NCBI GenBank assembly: GCA_046727855.1
Contig: JBKPDL010000075.1
Location: forward strand, 1-19,905
DNA from: DASPWV01 sp046727855
GTDB taxonomy: Bacteria; Acidobacteriota; Vicinamibacteria; Vicinamibacterales; UBA2999
DNA length: 19,905 nt
Direction of reading: 5' to 3'
Part shown: piece by piece, positions 6,472 to 15,170 of the stretch
How the letters are laid out: each line of letters begins with the position of its first letter
Numbering within the stretch: position 1 is the first letter of the stretch
The notes under the pieces: generated by a model
What the model saw: only the letters and a program-made list of their open reading frames with translations
Database searches by the model: none
What the model was told of the DNA's origin: nothing
Made by a program: the position numbers and the translations under genes

Positions 6472-8850
6472 ATGGCATACCGGTCGCGTTTTGTTCTTTC
6501 GTCACTCATCGCCATCCTGCTCGCATCATCGTCCACCGCACACGCGCAGCTCGCCGTTGCAGGATCGCTGGCCGTCAGCGTGGCCCCGTCGATCACCGTC
6601 GCCCCAACATTCCAGTTCGAGATCGCCGCGGCGCCACTGGACGTCGCCATCGCTCAGTTTCGCGCCCTTACCGGGCACGCGGTGATTCTGCCGAATGGCA
6701 TCGCCCTCGACGGCTTCACATCGCGCGGCGCCACCGGCACGCTGACCGCGGACGAGGGGTTAGCGAAACTGCTCGACGGCACGGGTCTTATCTTCCGGAA
6801 GACCGACGCGCGAACGTACGCGCTCGAAGTGTATGTTGCAGGTGAAAACGTCGAAGTGGTCGCTCGCGCGCCATATCGCGCCGACACCACGATGGCCGCG
6901 ACGAAGACGCTGGCACTACTCCGCGACGTGCCGCAGGCGGTCACCGTCATTCCACAACAATTGATCGCCGATCAGCGCATGCAAAGCATGGCCGACGTCG
7001 TTCGCTACGTGCCCGGCGTCGGCATGGGTCAAGGCGAGGGGAATCGCGACACGCCGATTTTGCGCGGCAACAGCACAACCGCCGACTTCTTCGTCGATGG
7101 CGTTCGCGACGACGTGCAGTACTTTCGCGATTTGTACAACGTGGAGCGCGTCGAGGCATTGAAAGGGCCCAACGCGATGATCTTCGGACGCGGCGGTGCC
7201 GGCGGGGTGATTTATCGCACAACCCGGCAGGCCGATTGGGGCACCGCGCGTGAACTGACACTGATTGGCGGGTCATACGACAACCGACGCGCCACCATCG
7301 ATTTCGATCAGCGTGTGAACGACACCGTCGCGGCGAGGCTCACGAGCGTTTACGAAAACTCCGACAGCTATCGACACCGCGTGGGACTTGAACGTGGCGG
7401 TGTCAATCCCACGCTTGCCGTCATCGTTGGACAGAAAACGGTCATGCGCGCGGGTTACGAATACTTCCACGATCAAAGAACGGCGGATCGCGGAGTGCCG
7501 TCGTTTGCAGGCCGCCCGCTGAACACCGACGTGTCGACGTTTTTCGGCGATCCACAACTGAGCCACTCGCGGGCGGTTGTCCATGCCCTCACCGGATCGC
7601 TCGAGAGGCCGTTCGGACGCGACGCGATGCTGCGCAATCGCATTCGCTTTGCGGATTACGACAAGTTCTACCAGAACATCTATCCGTCGAGCGCGGTCAC
7701 TGCCGACGGCACGAGCGCGACCATTTCGGCCTACAACAACGCGACAGCGCGGAGGAATTTCTTCAATCAGACGGACATCAATTTCACGGTGCGCACTCGC
7801 GCGATCAAACATCGGTTACTGAGTGGCGTCGAAGTCGGCCGGCAGATCACGGGTAACTTCCGCGAGACCGGCTATTTCAGCGCGCTCGGTGCCTCCGTCA
7901 CCGCGATGACCGTGCCCGTCACCGCTCCAACGATCTCGACCTCTGTGTCATTCCGCCAAAGCACCACGGATGCCGACAATCACATCGTCGCAAACGCAGC
8001 CGCACTCTACGCGCAAGACGAGGTTCAGCTTGCGAAGTGGCTTCAGGCGGTCGTTGGGGTTCGCTACGATCGATTCAGCGTCGATGCGCGAAACAATCGC
8101 ACAGGCGTGATCTTTTCGAGTGACGACAACCTGATCTCGCCCCGTGTTGGAGTCGTAATCAAGCCGGGCGAGCCTGTGTCGCTCTACTCGAGCTACACAG
8201 TTGCGTACGTACCGCGCGCCGGAGACCAACTGTCATCGCTATCGCTCTCGAACCAGACGCTCGACCCCGAACGGTTCATCAACTACGAAGTCGGCGTGAA
8301 ATGGGACGTCCGACCGGACCTTGCGGTTACCACTGCCGTCTATCGACTCGATCGGACGAATGTGGTCGTGCCGGATCCAAACGATGTGAACCGTTCTCTC
8401 CTCGTGAACGCACAGCGGACGACAGGGTTGGAACTCGGCATCGCGGGTAACCCGATGCGCGCCTGGACCGTGGCCGGTGGCTACGCCTATCAGGATGGCG
8501 CGATCACGCGGACCATCTCCTCGAGCGCGCGCGAAGGTGCAGCACTCGCGCACGTTCCTCCGCACAGCTTGTCGCTCTGGAACCGTTATGACTTTACCAG
8601 CCGTGTTGGGGCGGGGCTCGGCATCATCCACACGAGCGACATGTTCGCGGCGACCGACAACGCTGTGACGCTGCCGGCGTTTACGCGCGTTGACGGTGCC
8701 TTGTTCGTAAAGCTCACCTCGAACCTTCGCGCGCAAGCCAACATCGAGAACCTCGGCGACGCGAGATATTACGCCTTTGCAAACGGCAACAACAACATCA
8801 CGCCGGGTGCTCCGCGCACGATTCGTTTCTCGGTCACGACACGATTCTGA
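6472..8850 (+). CDS. TonB-dependent siderophore receptor with STN domain
   Basis: A 792-residue outer-membrane receptor. The ATG at 6472 is chosen because AGGAA lies 7 nt upstream and the protein then opens with a signal peptide (residues 1-25, cut after AHA). An in-frame ATG at 6388 would add 28 polar residues and run through the operator. Residues 46-116 are an STN (secretin/TonB N-terminal) domain. VEVVA at 127-131 is a plausible TonB box. The plug spans about 145-255 (RDVPQAVTVIP, LRG, VERVEALKGPNAMIFGRGGAGGVI), followed by a beta-barrel ending in IRFSVTTRF with the terminal Phe expected of outer-membrane barrels. Family relatives import ferric siderophores, often catecholates. STN receptors usually signal to a FecR/ECF-sigma pair, which is absent here; the flanking Fur-like palindromes suggest direct iron repression. 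Confidence 0.93.
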   Translation: MAYRSRFVLSSLIAILLASSSTAHAQLAVAGSLAVSVAPSITVAPTFQFEIAAAPLDVAIAQFRALTGHAVILPNGIALDGFTSRGATGTLTADEGLAKLLDGTGLIFRKTDARTYALEVYVAGENVEVVARAPYRADTTMAATKTLALLRDVPQAVTVIPQQLIADQRMQSMADVVRYVPGVGMGQGEGNRDTPILRGNSTTADFFVDGVRDDVQYFRDLYNVERVEALKGPNAMIFGRGGAGGVIYRTTRQADWGTARELTLIGGSYDNRRATIDFDQRVNDTVAARLTSVYENSDSYRHRVGLERGGVNPTLAVIVGQKTVMRAGYEYFHDQRTADRGVPSFAGRPLNTDVSTFFGDPQLSHSRAVVHALTGSLERPFGRDAMLRNRIRFADYDKFYQNIYPSSAVTADGTSATISAYNNATARRNFFNQTDINFTVRTRAIKHRLLSGVEVGRQITGNFRETGYFSALGASVTAMTVPVTAPTISTSVSFRQSTTDADNHIVANAAALYAQDEVQLAKWLQAVVGVRYDRFSVDARNNRTGVIFSSDDNLISPRVGVVIKPGEPVSLYSSYTVAYVPRAGDQLSSLSLSNQTLDPERFINYEVGVKWDVRPDLAVTTAVYRLDRTNVVVPDPNDVNRSLLVNAQRTTGLELGIAGNPMRAWTVAGGYAYQDGAITRTISSSAREGAALAHVPPHSLSLWNRYDFTSRVGAGLGIIHTSDMFAATDNAVTLPAFTRVDGALFVKLTSNLRAQANIENLGDARYYAFANGNNNITPGAPRTIRFSVTTRF

Positions 8851-8897
8851 CGAGGCAAATGCCGGTCCAAAGTCCAGGTGCGCGGCCGCGGACCGCC

Positions 8898-11018
8898 CTA
8901 GTCACCAGTCGTTGGACCCCGTGGTGCGCGTCGCTGTTGGTACAGGAATGACACTCCCAGGAGCAGCATGCCGACGACAATGAAACCGACGACGCGGTAG
9001 ATGCCGCCAAGCTGCCACAAATCATAGAAAAACACCTTCAGGACGGTCAGCGCAAGCATGGTGATCCCGATGTAACGATCGGGTGCGTACGCGCGTCGCA
9101 TGCCGACGACGATTAAGAGTGCGCCGTACAGGCCCCAGCCGAGTGATAGGTAGAGCTGTTCGTAAAGATGCGCTTGTGGTCTTTCATACCGAAGATCCCA
9201 ATACGAACCGACTTCCGCGGTGATCCAGGCAGCGGTCAGGATGCTCGCGATAACGTGAAGCGCAGCGCGGATGCGGCCAAAGTGCGCACCCGCACTTCGA
9301 TGCCTTGCGAACATCCATGCGAGTAAGTAGCTGACCATCACGACGAAGGCCGTCGTTGCGGCGCGCACGTTGAACACCGGGGCAAAATGTGTCGGTGTGT
9401 CGAAGTAACCAGCCAACAACCGAATGATCGCGAGGCTCCACAGCGTCAGTCCGCCAAACTGCACGATCGCACTCGCAACACGAAGTCCGATCCAGGTTGC
9501 GGCCGCTCCTTCCGCCGCCCACGCAATGACCGCGGCGGGACCATCAAACTGGATGGCCACGGCTATCGCGCTGAGCGTAAACGCCAGAGCGCATGCGGCG
9601 AGGGACGCAGTCGAGTCCTTTCGCCGCAACGTCTGCCACAGCACGATCGCTCCAACAGCGAGAATCGCCCCCAGTGCGCCGCGCCAGTCAGGATAAGCCG
9701 GGCCAAGTGCCTTGTAGAGCAAGCCATACAGTCCAAGTGCGGCAACATGGAGCGTCACTAACTCTGTCGATTGCAGTCGCTGTTCTTGTCGAAAGGCGCG
9801 ATCGAGTGGTGCCAAGAGGTGGAGCGCCGCGACGGCCACAATCGTGATCGTGTTGGCGATCAACCACGAGATTCCCCCCGGCAGCGTCAACCTGGCGAAG
9901 AGCGGAATGTAGCTGCCGAGCAAAAGGACCAGCCGCAGCCCGGGACGATGTGGTTCCGCAGTGACCACGAGGCCGATGGCGGTAAACGCGATGAGATAGA
10001 TGTGAATTGCCGGCGGATGGCGAGCAGTCAAGACGACAGCAATGAGGTGATAGAAGAGAGGGGCGGTGGCAAGCAGGGCCGTGACGAGACGCGCCCCAGC
10101 GGTGTGGGCGTCACGCGAAGCGCGAAGCACCTGAACGAACATGACGCAGTAGAGCGTCAGAAACAGCAGAGTGCGGAGCCATAGCCGTTCCCGGTAGTGC
10201 AAGGACATCCATGCAACAACGGTAACGAAGGTAAATATGTAACTGAGTGCGTTCAACGCGTGCCACTGGTGGCGACGTGACAGCAGCAACGTGCCCGCGA
10301 CGAGCAGCGCGTCGTAGGAAAAAAGCGCAAGTTGCGTATCGGCGCGCAAGCCAACGAGAAACGGAGTCAGGAAGCCACCGCCCACCGCGATAACGGCGAG
10401 AGCCTGCGACCGTTGGCGATCCGCGAGCACAGCGGCTGCGATCGACACGAGAATGAGCAGCACGAGCGCGGTGGTGTTGCCGATGAGTGCGTAGAAGGAA
10501 AGCGCGGTGTAAATAACGAGGTACAAGATGGCAAGCCCGGCGCCAATGAGCGCTTGCCCGAACGGCACCAGATCGCGTGCCGCCAACCTGATGCCTCCAA
10601 CGATGAACAGGCTTCCACCCAGGCCGCCGAGCAACACGCGGCCGGTCTCGTCAATCCACTCGTTGTCGAAGGCGTATTTCAGAAAGAAACTCACGCCAAA
10701 CAGGAGGATCAGGACGCCCGTATACAGCAAGCCGCGTCCACCGATGCGACCCTCCAGGTCGTGAGCCTGTTGTGCGGCCAGCGACGTCGCCGCAGTTGGC
10801 GACTGAGGGATCGGTTCGACGGTGTGTGAAACTTGCGTTGCCTGTTCAGGCTCGGAGGACGGCTGCGCGCCGGTGACACTCAGCTGTTTCTGAAGTTGCG
10901 CGACATGCTCGCGTAGTTCCTCGACCTCGCGTGTGAGTCGAAGCACCCGCAGCGACGTGGTCAGCGGCAGAACGATGATCAACACAAGCAGCGCCAATAC
11001 CAGCGCAAGCCCGAACAC
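8898..11018 (-). CDS. DUF2339 multi-pass membrane protein
   Basis: A 706-residue integral membrane protein. Residues 1-22 form an anchor helix, 25-47 a short coiled-coil-like stretch (LTREVEELREHVAQLQKQL), and 50-85 a Pro/Ser/Thr/Gln-rich linker. The family signature follows (LEGRIGGRGLLYTGVLILLFGVSFFLKYAFDNEW, residues 88-121), then some twenty hydrophobic helices to near the C-terminus (LLLGVSFLYQQRR). The function of DUF2339 proteins is unknown. The start is a GTG. A TATACT on the minus strand (11025-11030) sits only 6 nt before it, so the mRNA may be leaderless; GGGAAG further up is a poor Shine-Dalgarno. It lies 151 nt downstream of argF on the same strand but is probably a separate unit. 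It converges on the receptor gene with 47 nt between stops. Confidence 0.88.
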   Translation of the reverse strand: MFGLALVLALLVLIIVLPLTTSLRVLRLTREVEELREHVAQLQKQLSVTGAQPSSEPEQATQVSHTVEPIPQSPTAATSLAAQQAHDLEGRIGGRGLLYTGVLILLFGVSFFLKYAFDNEWIDETGRVLLGGLGGSLFIVGGIRLAARDLVPFGQALIGAGLAILYLVIYTALSFYALIGNTTALVLLILVSIAAAVLADRQRSQALAVIAVGGGFLTPFLVGLRADTQLALFSYDALLVAGTLLLSRRHQWHALNALSYIFTFVTVVAWMSLHYRERLWLRTLLFLTLYCVMFVQVLRASRDAHTAGARLVTALLATAPLFYHLIAVVLTARHPPAIHIYLIAFTAIGLVVTAEPHRPGLRLVLLLGSYIPLFARLTLPGGISWLIANTITIVAVAALHLLAPLDRAFRQEQRLQSTELVTLHVAALGLYGLLYKALGPAYPDWRGALGAILAVGAIVLWQTLRRKDSTASLAACALAFTLSAIAVAIQFDGPAAVIAWAAEGAAATWIGLRVASAIVQFGGLTLWSLAIIRLLAGYFDTPTHFAPVFNVRAATTAFVVMVSYLLAWMFARHRSAGAHFGRIRAALHVIASILTAAWITAEVGSYWDLRYERPQAHLYEQLYLSLGWGLYGALLIVVGMRRAYAPDRYIGITMLALTVLKVFFYDLWQLGGIYRVVGFIVVGMLLLGVSFLYQQRRAPRGPTTGD

Positions 11019-11169
11019 GGCGAGAGTATACTTCCCGCGAATTGGAAGGCACGCGCCGCCCAGTCAGCACGTTCGCACCTCGCCTTCTCGACACACTTTC
11101 GTCACGGCTACACGCGCCACGCGTTTTCGCTGACTCGATCGCCGGCATAACCGTCGGCCTGGGCCTGAA

Positions 11170-12141
11170 CTATGCCATCAGCATCAACATCAGCGCTTTC
11201 TGCGCGTGCAGACGGTTCTCCGCCTGATCGAAAACCACGGATGCCGACGACTCAATCACTTCTTCGGTGACTTCTTCGCCGCGGTGGGCCGGCAGGCAAT
11301 GCATGAACAGGACGTCGGGCTTTGCCTTGCCCATTAATGCGTCGCCGACTTGATATCGCGCAAAGATCTTCTTGCGTTCTGCGTACTCGACTTCGTGTCC
11401 CATCGACGTCCACACATCGGTGTACACGGCGTCGGCACCCTGCACAGCCTTTTTTGGATCGGTGAACTGCAGAACCTCGACACCGTTGATGGCAACGCGT
11501 GCGGCATCGGCGAGCACCTGGTCAGGAAGTTCATAGCCTGCCGGGGTTGCCACTCGGACTGACATCCCGAGCATCACTGCCGCGTGCACGAGCGAGGTCG
11601 CGACGTTATTGCCATCGCCGACAAACGCGATCGTTCGTCCCTCGACTGCGCCCCAGAGATCAAGCAGCGTTTGCATATCGGCCAACGCCTGACATGGATG
11701 TTCTTCGTCCGATAGCGCGTTGATCACGTGCAGACGGGTCGTGGCTGCGCCGATCTGCACGAGCCGATCCTGGCCGAAGGTGCGGATGACCACGGCATCA
11801 ACCCAGCGCTCGAGATTGCGCACGACATCCTGGATCGGTTCGCGGTCGGCATGCATGACGTCGGCTGGAATCTCGACCATGTCGCCACCGAGCTCGCGCA
11901 CGCCGATGGTAAACGTGACTCGCGTCCGCAACGAGGGCTTCTCGAACAGCAACCCGATGTGCCGGCCGTCGAGCGCGTGCGACGTTGGAGCGCGCAAACC
12001 AAGCGAGCGCTCACGCTTCAGGCGCGAGGCGAGACCGATGACCTGGGTGAGCTCCTCGTGATTCAGATCGAGGATCGACAGCAGGTCTTTGCAGCGAAGC
12101 TTCGGCACGGCCGGATCGACCGCGCGCATTGATGCGCCCAT
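11170..12141 (-). CDS. argF: Ornithine carbamoyltransferase
   Basis: A 323-residue cytosolic enzyme that joins carbamoyl phosphate to ornithine to give citrulline, the last step encoded by this operon. Visible motifs: the carbamoyl-phosphate loop FEKPSLRTR (66-74; many ArgFs have STRTR), HPCQALADMQT (148-158), the nucleotide-like fold start FVGDGNNVATS (173-183), the ornithine loop DVWTSMG (242-248) and the catalytic HCLPAHRG (281-288). The Cys-Leu-Pro and Asp-x-x-x-Ser-Met-Gly residues indicate ornithine rather than acetyl- or succinyl-ornithine, though this was not tested by alignment. The gene begins 8 nt after argJ with AGAGG overlapping the argJ stop; an ATG at 12129 is an alternative start. 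It is the last gene of the argC operon. Confidence 0.95.
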   Translation of the reverse strand: MGASMRAVDPAVPKLRCKDLLSILDLNHEELTQVIGLASRLKRERSLGLRAPTSHALDGRHIGLLFEKPSLRTRVTFTIGVRELGGDMVEIPADVMHADREPIQDVVRNLERWVDAVVIRTFGQDRLVQIGAATTRLHVINALSDEEHPCQALADMQTLLDLWGAVEGRTIAFVGDGNNVATSLVHAAVMLGMSVRVATPAGYELPDQVLADAARVAINGVEVLQFTDPKKAVQGADAVYTDVWTSMGHEVEYAERKKIFARYQVGDALMGKAKPDVLFMHCLPAHRGEEVTEEVIESSASVVFDQAENRLHAQKALMLMLMA

Positions 12142-12149
12142 GTGGACCT

Positions 12150-13376
12150 CTAGGTGCGGTACTCGGCGTTGATCTTGACGTACTCCGCCGAGAGATCGCA
12201 GGTATACATCGTCGCGCGTCCGCTGCCGCCGGCGCCGACGTTCACCTCGATGTCGATCTCTTTACCCTGCAGATACTCTGCGGCTCGTGCCGCAAGCTCG
12301 TCGTGAGGCTCGCCCTTGCTGAACAGAACGCAGGGGCCGATGCGAACGGCGGCATCATCGAGCGAAAAGGAAACGCCGGCGCGCCCGGCAGCGGCGACAA
12401 GACGGCCCCAATTCGGATCCCCACCGTGAACGGCGGTTTTGACCAGAGGTGAGTTGGCGATGACGCGGGCGGCCGTCCATGCTTCATCCTGAGAACCAGC
12501 GCCGGTGACGGTAATCGCCATCAGTTTTGTCGCGCCCTCGCCGCCGCGCACGATGTTCAGTGCAAGTTCCAGGGCGACGGTACGGAATCCCTCAAAGAGC
12601 GCACTATAGAACTCTTCGTCGATTCTGACGCCGCTCTCACCGCTCGCGAGCGCGAACACGCAGTCGTTGGTGGAACTCTCACCGTCAACGGAGATCGCGT
12701 TGAACGTGATTCGCGACGCGTCGACCAGAGCACGCCGCAACAGCGACGGGTCGACGTGCGCGTCGGTTGTCAGATATCCAAGCATGGTCGCCATGCGTGG
12801 CTCGATCATGCCGGAACCCTTCGCCATGCCGCCGACGTGAAACCGCCCTGCCGCGGTGTCGACTGCTACCGCGCAGGACTTTGGAAATGGATCGGTCGTC
12901 ATGATCGCGCGTGCGGCGTCCGCACCACCATCCCGCGACAGCGCTGCGACCCCGGTCGGAACCCCCGCGCGGATTGCATCCATTCTCAGATTGACGCCGA
13001 TCACCCCGGTGGACGCGACCAATACTTGTGATGGCGCACAACCAATTCGGTTTGCGGTGAGAACCGTCATCTCCCGGGCATCGGCCACGCCTCGCGGCCC
13101 TGTACACGCGTTCGCACAACCGCTGTTGGTCACAATGACTTGAGCGAGACCGTTGCTCCACGAAAGATGCTCGGTCGAGACGAGCACCGGCGCTGCCTTC
13201 GCCTGGTTGGTCGTGAAAATTCCGGCGGCGGCCGCGGCGCGCTCGGTGGCGATGATGGCGAGATCCGGCTTGCCTGAGGCTTTAATGCCGCACGCGATTC
13301 CGGCAGCGCGGAACCCAAGCGGGGCGGTGATGCCACCGGCAACAGGATTGGTGACGGTGCGGCTCTCGGCTCGCAT
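12150..13376 (-). CDS. argJ: Bifunctional ornithine acetyltransferase / N-acetylglutamate synthase
   Basis: A 408-residue protein that transfers the acetyl group from acetylornithine to glutamate, releasing ornithine and recycling acetyl. Some ArgJ proteins also use acetyl-CoA. The self-cleavage site is clear: GGMAKGSGMIEPRMATML at 182-199, with cleavage expected between A196 and T197 so that Thr197 becomes the nucleophile of the beta chain. Other family blocks are GIKASGKPDLAII, VIVTNSGCANACTG (81-93), SVDGESSTNDC and HGGDPNWGR. The ATG at 13376 is chosen because it follows the upstream stop by one base (TGACATG) and matches the family N-terminus; the frame stays open for 56 more codons upstream, but they lie over the preceding gene. 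ArgJ implies the cyclic pathway and no need for argE. Confidence 0.95.
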   Translation of the reverse strand: MRAESRTVTNPVAGGITAPLGFRAAGIACGIKASGKPDLAIIATERAAAAAGIFTTNQAKAAPVLVSTEHLSWSNGLAQVIVTNSGCANACTGPRGVADAREMTVLTANRIGCAPSQVLVASTGVIGVNLRMDAIRAGVPTGVAALSRDGGADAARAIMTTDPFPKSCAVAVDTAAGRFHVGGMAKGSGMIEPRMATMLGYLTTDAHVDPSLLRRALVDASRITFNAISVDGESSTNDCVFALASGESGVRIDEEFYSALFEGFRTVALELALNIVRGGEGATKLMAITVTGAGSQDEAWTAARVIANSPLVKTAVHGGDPNWGRLVAAAGRAGVSFSLDDAAVRIGPCVLFSKGEPHDELAARAAEYLQGKEIDIEVNVGAGGSGRATMYTCDLSAEYVKINAEYRT

Positions 13377-13377
13377 G

Positions 13378-13947
13378 TCAGATCTTGAGTGGCAGGACGA
13401 CGGCATACTGGCCGCACGTCCGAAACAGCGCGCACGTCGCGCAATCGCGCACGATTTTTTCCGGCACCCACTCGTGCGGGACGATCGAGAAGCCTTTCCG
13501 CACGAAATAGCCCGCGTCGTGGGTAAATGCACACAGGCGCTCAAATCCCTCGCGCACGGCAGCGCGCCTCAGCTCTTCGACCAGGCGCCGTCCGACGCCG
13601 AGCGATCGCGCGGATCGATCCACGACCAGCGAGCGTACCTCCGCGACGCCCGCACTCAGTGGCGCGAGCTCGGCGCATCCGACGATGCGGTCCGAGCGAC
13701 GACCGCTGTGGCGAACGGCGACGACGAACCGTGACGCGTTCACCGTCAGCTCGGAGAGCGATCGCGGCAGCAAGTGACCTTCTTCGAGATGGGCCTCGAT
13801 TAAGGCGTGCAGCGCGGGCGCATCAGCGCGAGTGGCAGCGCGGAACGACACGAGTGCCGCAGTTCGCACCGGATGAACACGCCGCTGCGGCTGCCGCGGC
13901 TGGCGCGCACCAGTTGCAGGGTGAACGATTGCGAGCTGCGTGTTCAT
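13378..13947 (-). CDS. argA: Short GNAT-type N-acetylglutamate synthase
   Basis: A 189-residue GNAT acetyltransferase, the expected source of new N-acetylglutamate for the pathway. The GNAT core spans about 34-160: strand VRSLVVD (104-110), the acetyl-CoA loop RSLGVGRR (114-121) and YFVRKGFSIVP (147-157). The tail WVPEKIVRDCATCALFRTCGQYA has Cys169, Cys172 and Cys178, a feature of short ArgA-type enzymes. It lacks the amino-acid-kinase domain of classical ArgA. The first 32 residues are polar and Arg/Pro-rich with no visible domain. Its ATG overlaps the argD stop (ATGA) and its stop is one base before argJ, so it is translated within the operon. The position inside an arg operon makes glutamate the likely substrate; this is inference. 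Confidence 0.85.
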   Translation of the reverse strand: MNTQLAIVHPATGARQPRQPQRRVHPVRTAALVSFRAATRADAPALHALIEAHLEEGHLLPRSLSELTVNASRFVVAVRHSGRRSDRIVGCAELAPLSAGVAEVRSLVVDRSARSLGVGRRLVEELRRAAVREGFERLCAFTHDAGYFVRKGFSIVPHEWVPEKIVRDCATCALFRTCGQYAVVLPLKI

Positions 13948-15170
13948 GTCGTCACTCCGACTCTCAAATCAGCAAAAACGGCATCGAGAATCGCCAACGC
14001 TTCCTCGACTTCCTCCTTCTTCACGGTCAACGGCGGCAGCATGCGAACGACCTTCTCTGCCGTGCGATTGACCAGCAGGCCGCGCTGCAACGCACTTTCG
14101 ACGATCGGCGCGGCATCGATCGTGAGCTCGAGAGCGCGCATCAAACCGACGCCCCGCGCCTGAGCGACCACCGCATGCCGTCGCGCCAGCGCATCGAGCG
14201 CCCCCTCGAACTGTGCGGCGAGCTCGCGAACGTTGGTCATGAGCGCTGGCAACTGGTCCATCACGAACAGCGCAGCGCGTGTGGACAACAGATTCCCACC
14301 GTAGGTGCTGCCGTGATCGCCCGCGAAAATCTGTTGCGCAACGTGTTCGCCAACTAGCGCGGCACCGATGGGCACGCCGGAGCCCAACGCCTTGCCCACC
14401 GCGACGAGGTCTGGCGTCAGCGACAGTGCGGGAAAATAGAACGGCGCACCGGTGCGTCCGAGGCCGCACTGCACTTCGTCGGCAATGAGCAACGCCCCAC
14501 TGCGCGAGCACGCACGCTCGATTGCAGCGGCAAACTCGCGCGACAGCGGGCGAACGCCCCCTTCTCCCTGCACCGGCTCCGCGATAATCGCTGCCGTTTC
14601 GGCCGAAACGGCACTATCGAGGGCGGCAGGATCGTCGGGCGACACGAAGGTGACGCCCGGAATGAGCGGCTCGAATGGCTCGCGGTAATGGGCATTCGCT
14701 GTCACCGAAAGCGCTCCCATTGTCCGTCCCGAGAAGCCATGTTCAAGCGACACGAACTTTGTGCGATGCTTCTCGCCCTTCGAAAACCAATAGCGGCGTG
14801 CGAACTTCAGACAAGCTTCGACGGCCTCTGCGCCGCTGTTGCAGAAAAATGATCGACGCAAACCCGACAACGCCGCGAGTCTCGATGCCAGCTGGCCCTG
14901 CAAAGGGTGGAAATACAGGTTCGACGTTTGAATCAGCGTGGACGCCTGATCCGCGATCGCAGCCGCGAGGCCAGGATGGCCATGCCCGAGCACAACGACG
15001 CCGATGCCTGAAATGAAGTCGAGATATCCGCGTCCGTCGCCGTCGAACAGACGCGTCCCTTCGCCGCGCACAAAGACCACGCCTGTGCGTTTGTATGTCT
15101 GCAGAACGTGCTCGGCTTCCAGTGCCCGAACGCTGTCGAGGTCGACTTTCATTTCTCGATACGAGTCCAT
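13944..15170 (-). CDS. argD: Acetylornithine aminotransferase (PLP)
   Basis: A 408-residue class-III aminotransferase that turns N-acetylglutamate semialdehyde into N-acetylornithine using glutamate. Motifs: YLDFISGIGVVVLGHGHP (49-66), FCNSGAEAVEACLKFAR (109-125), GFSGRTMGALS (145-155), the PLP-ring Asp in LIADEVQCGLGRTG (228-241) and the Schiff-base Lys260 in VAVGKALGSGVPIGA. The start at 15170 has a strong AGGAAGG 4 nt upstream and overlaps argB by 22 nt. The internal ATG at 15152 forms an exact ATGA overlap with the argB stop and is a fair alternative; it would remove 6 residues. The stop overlaps the next gene by 4 nt. Confidence 0.95.
   Translation of the reverse strand: MDSYREMKVDLDSVRALEAEHVLQTYKRTGVVFVRGEGTRLFDGDGRGYLDFISGIGVVVLGHGHPGLAAAIADQASTLIQTSNLYFHPLQGQLASRLAALSGLRRSFFCNSGAEAVEACLKFARRYWFSKGEKHRTKFVSLEHGFSGRTMGALSVTANAHYREPFEPLIPGVTFVSPDDPAALDSAVSAETAAIIAEPVQGEGGVRPLSREFAAAIERACSRSGALLIADEVQCGLGRTGAPFYFPALSLTPDLVAVGKALGSGVPIGAALVGEHVAQQIFAGDHGSTYGGNLLSTRAALFVMDQLPALMTNVRELAAQFEGALDALARRHAVVAQARGVGLMRALELTIDAAPIVESALQRGLLVNRTAEKVVRMLPPLTVKKEEVEEALAILDAVFADLRVGVTT

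Noticed and set aside
8239..8736. 165-codon minus-strand open frame within the receptor gene
   Set aside because: Antisense shadow of the beta-barrel coding sequence, Arg/Val-rich and without motifs.
10332..10829. 165-codon plus-strand open frame
   Set aside because: Antisense to the N-terminal half of DUF2339; its Gln/Glu/Arg-rich composition is the complement of Leu/Ala/Val-rich membrane helices.
13527..14357. 276-codon plus-strand open frame
   Set aside because: It spans the opposite strand of argA and argD, is extremely Arg-rich and has no recognisable domain.
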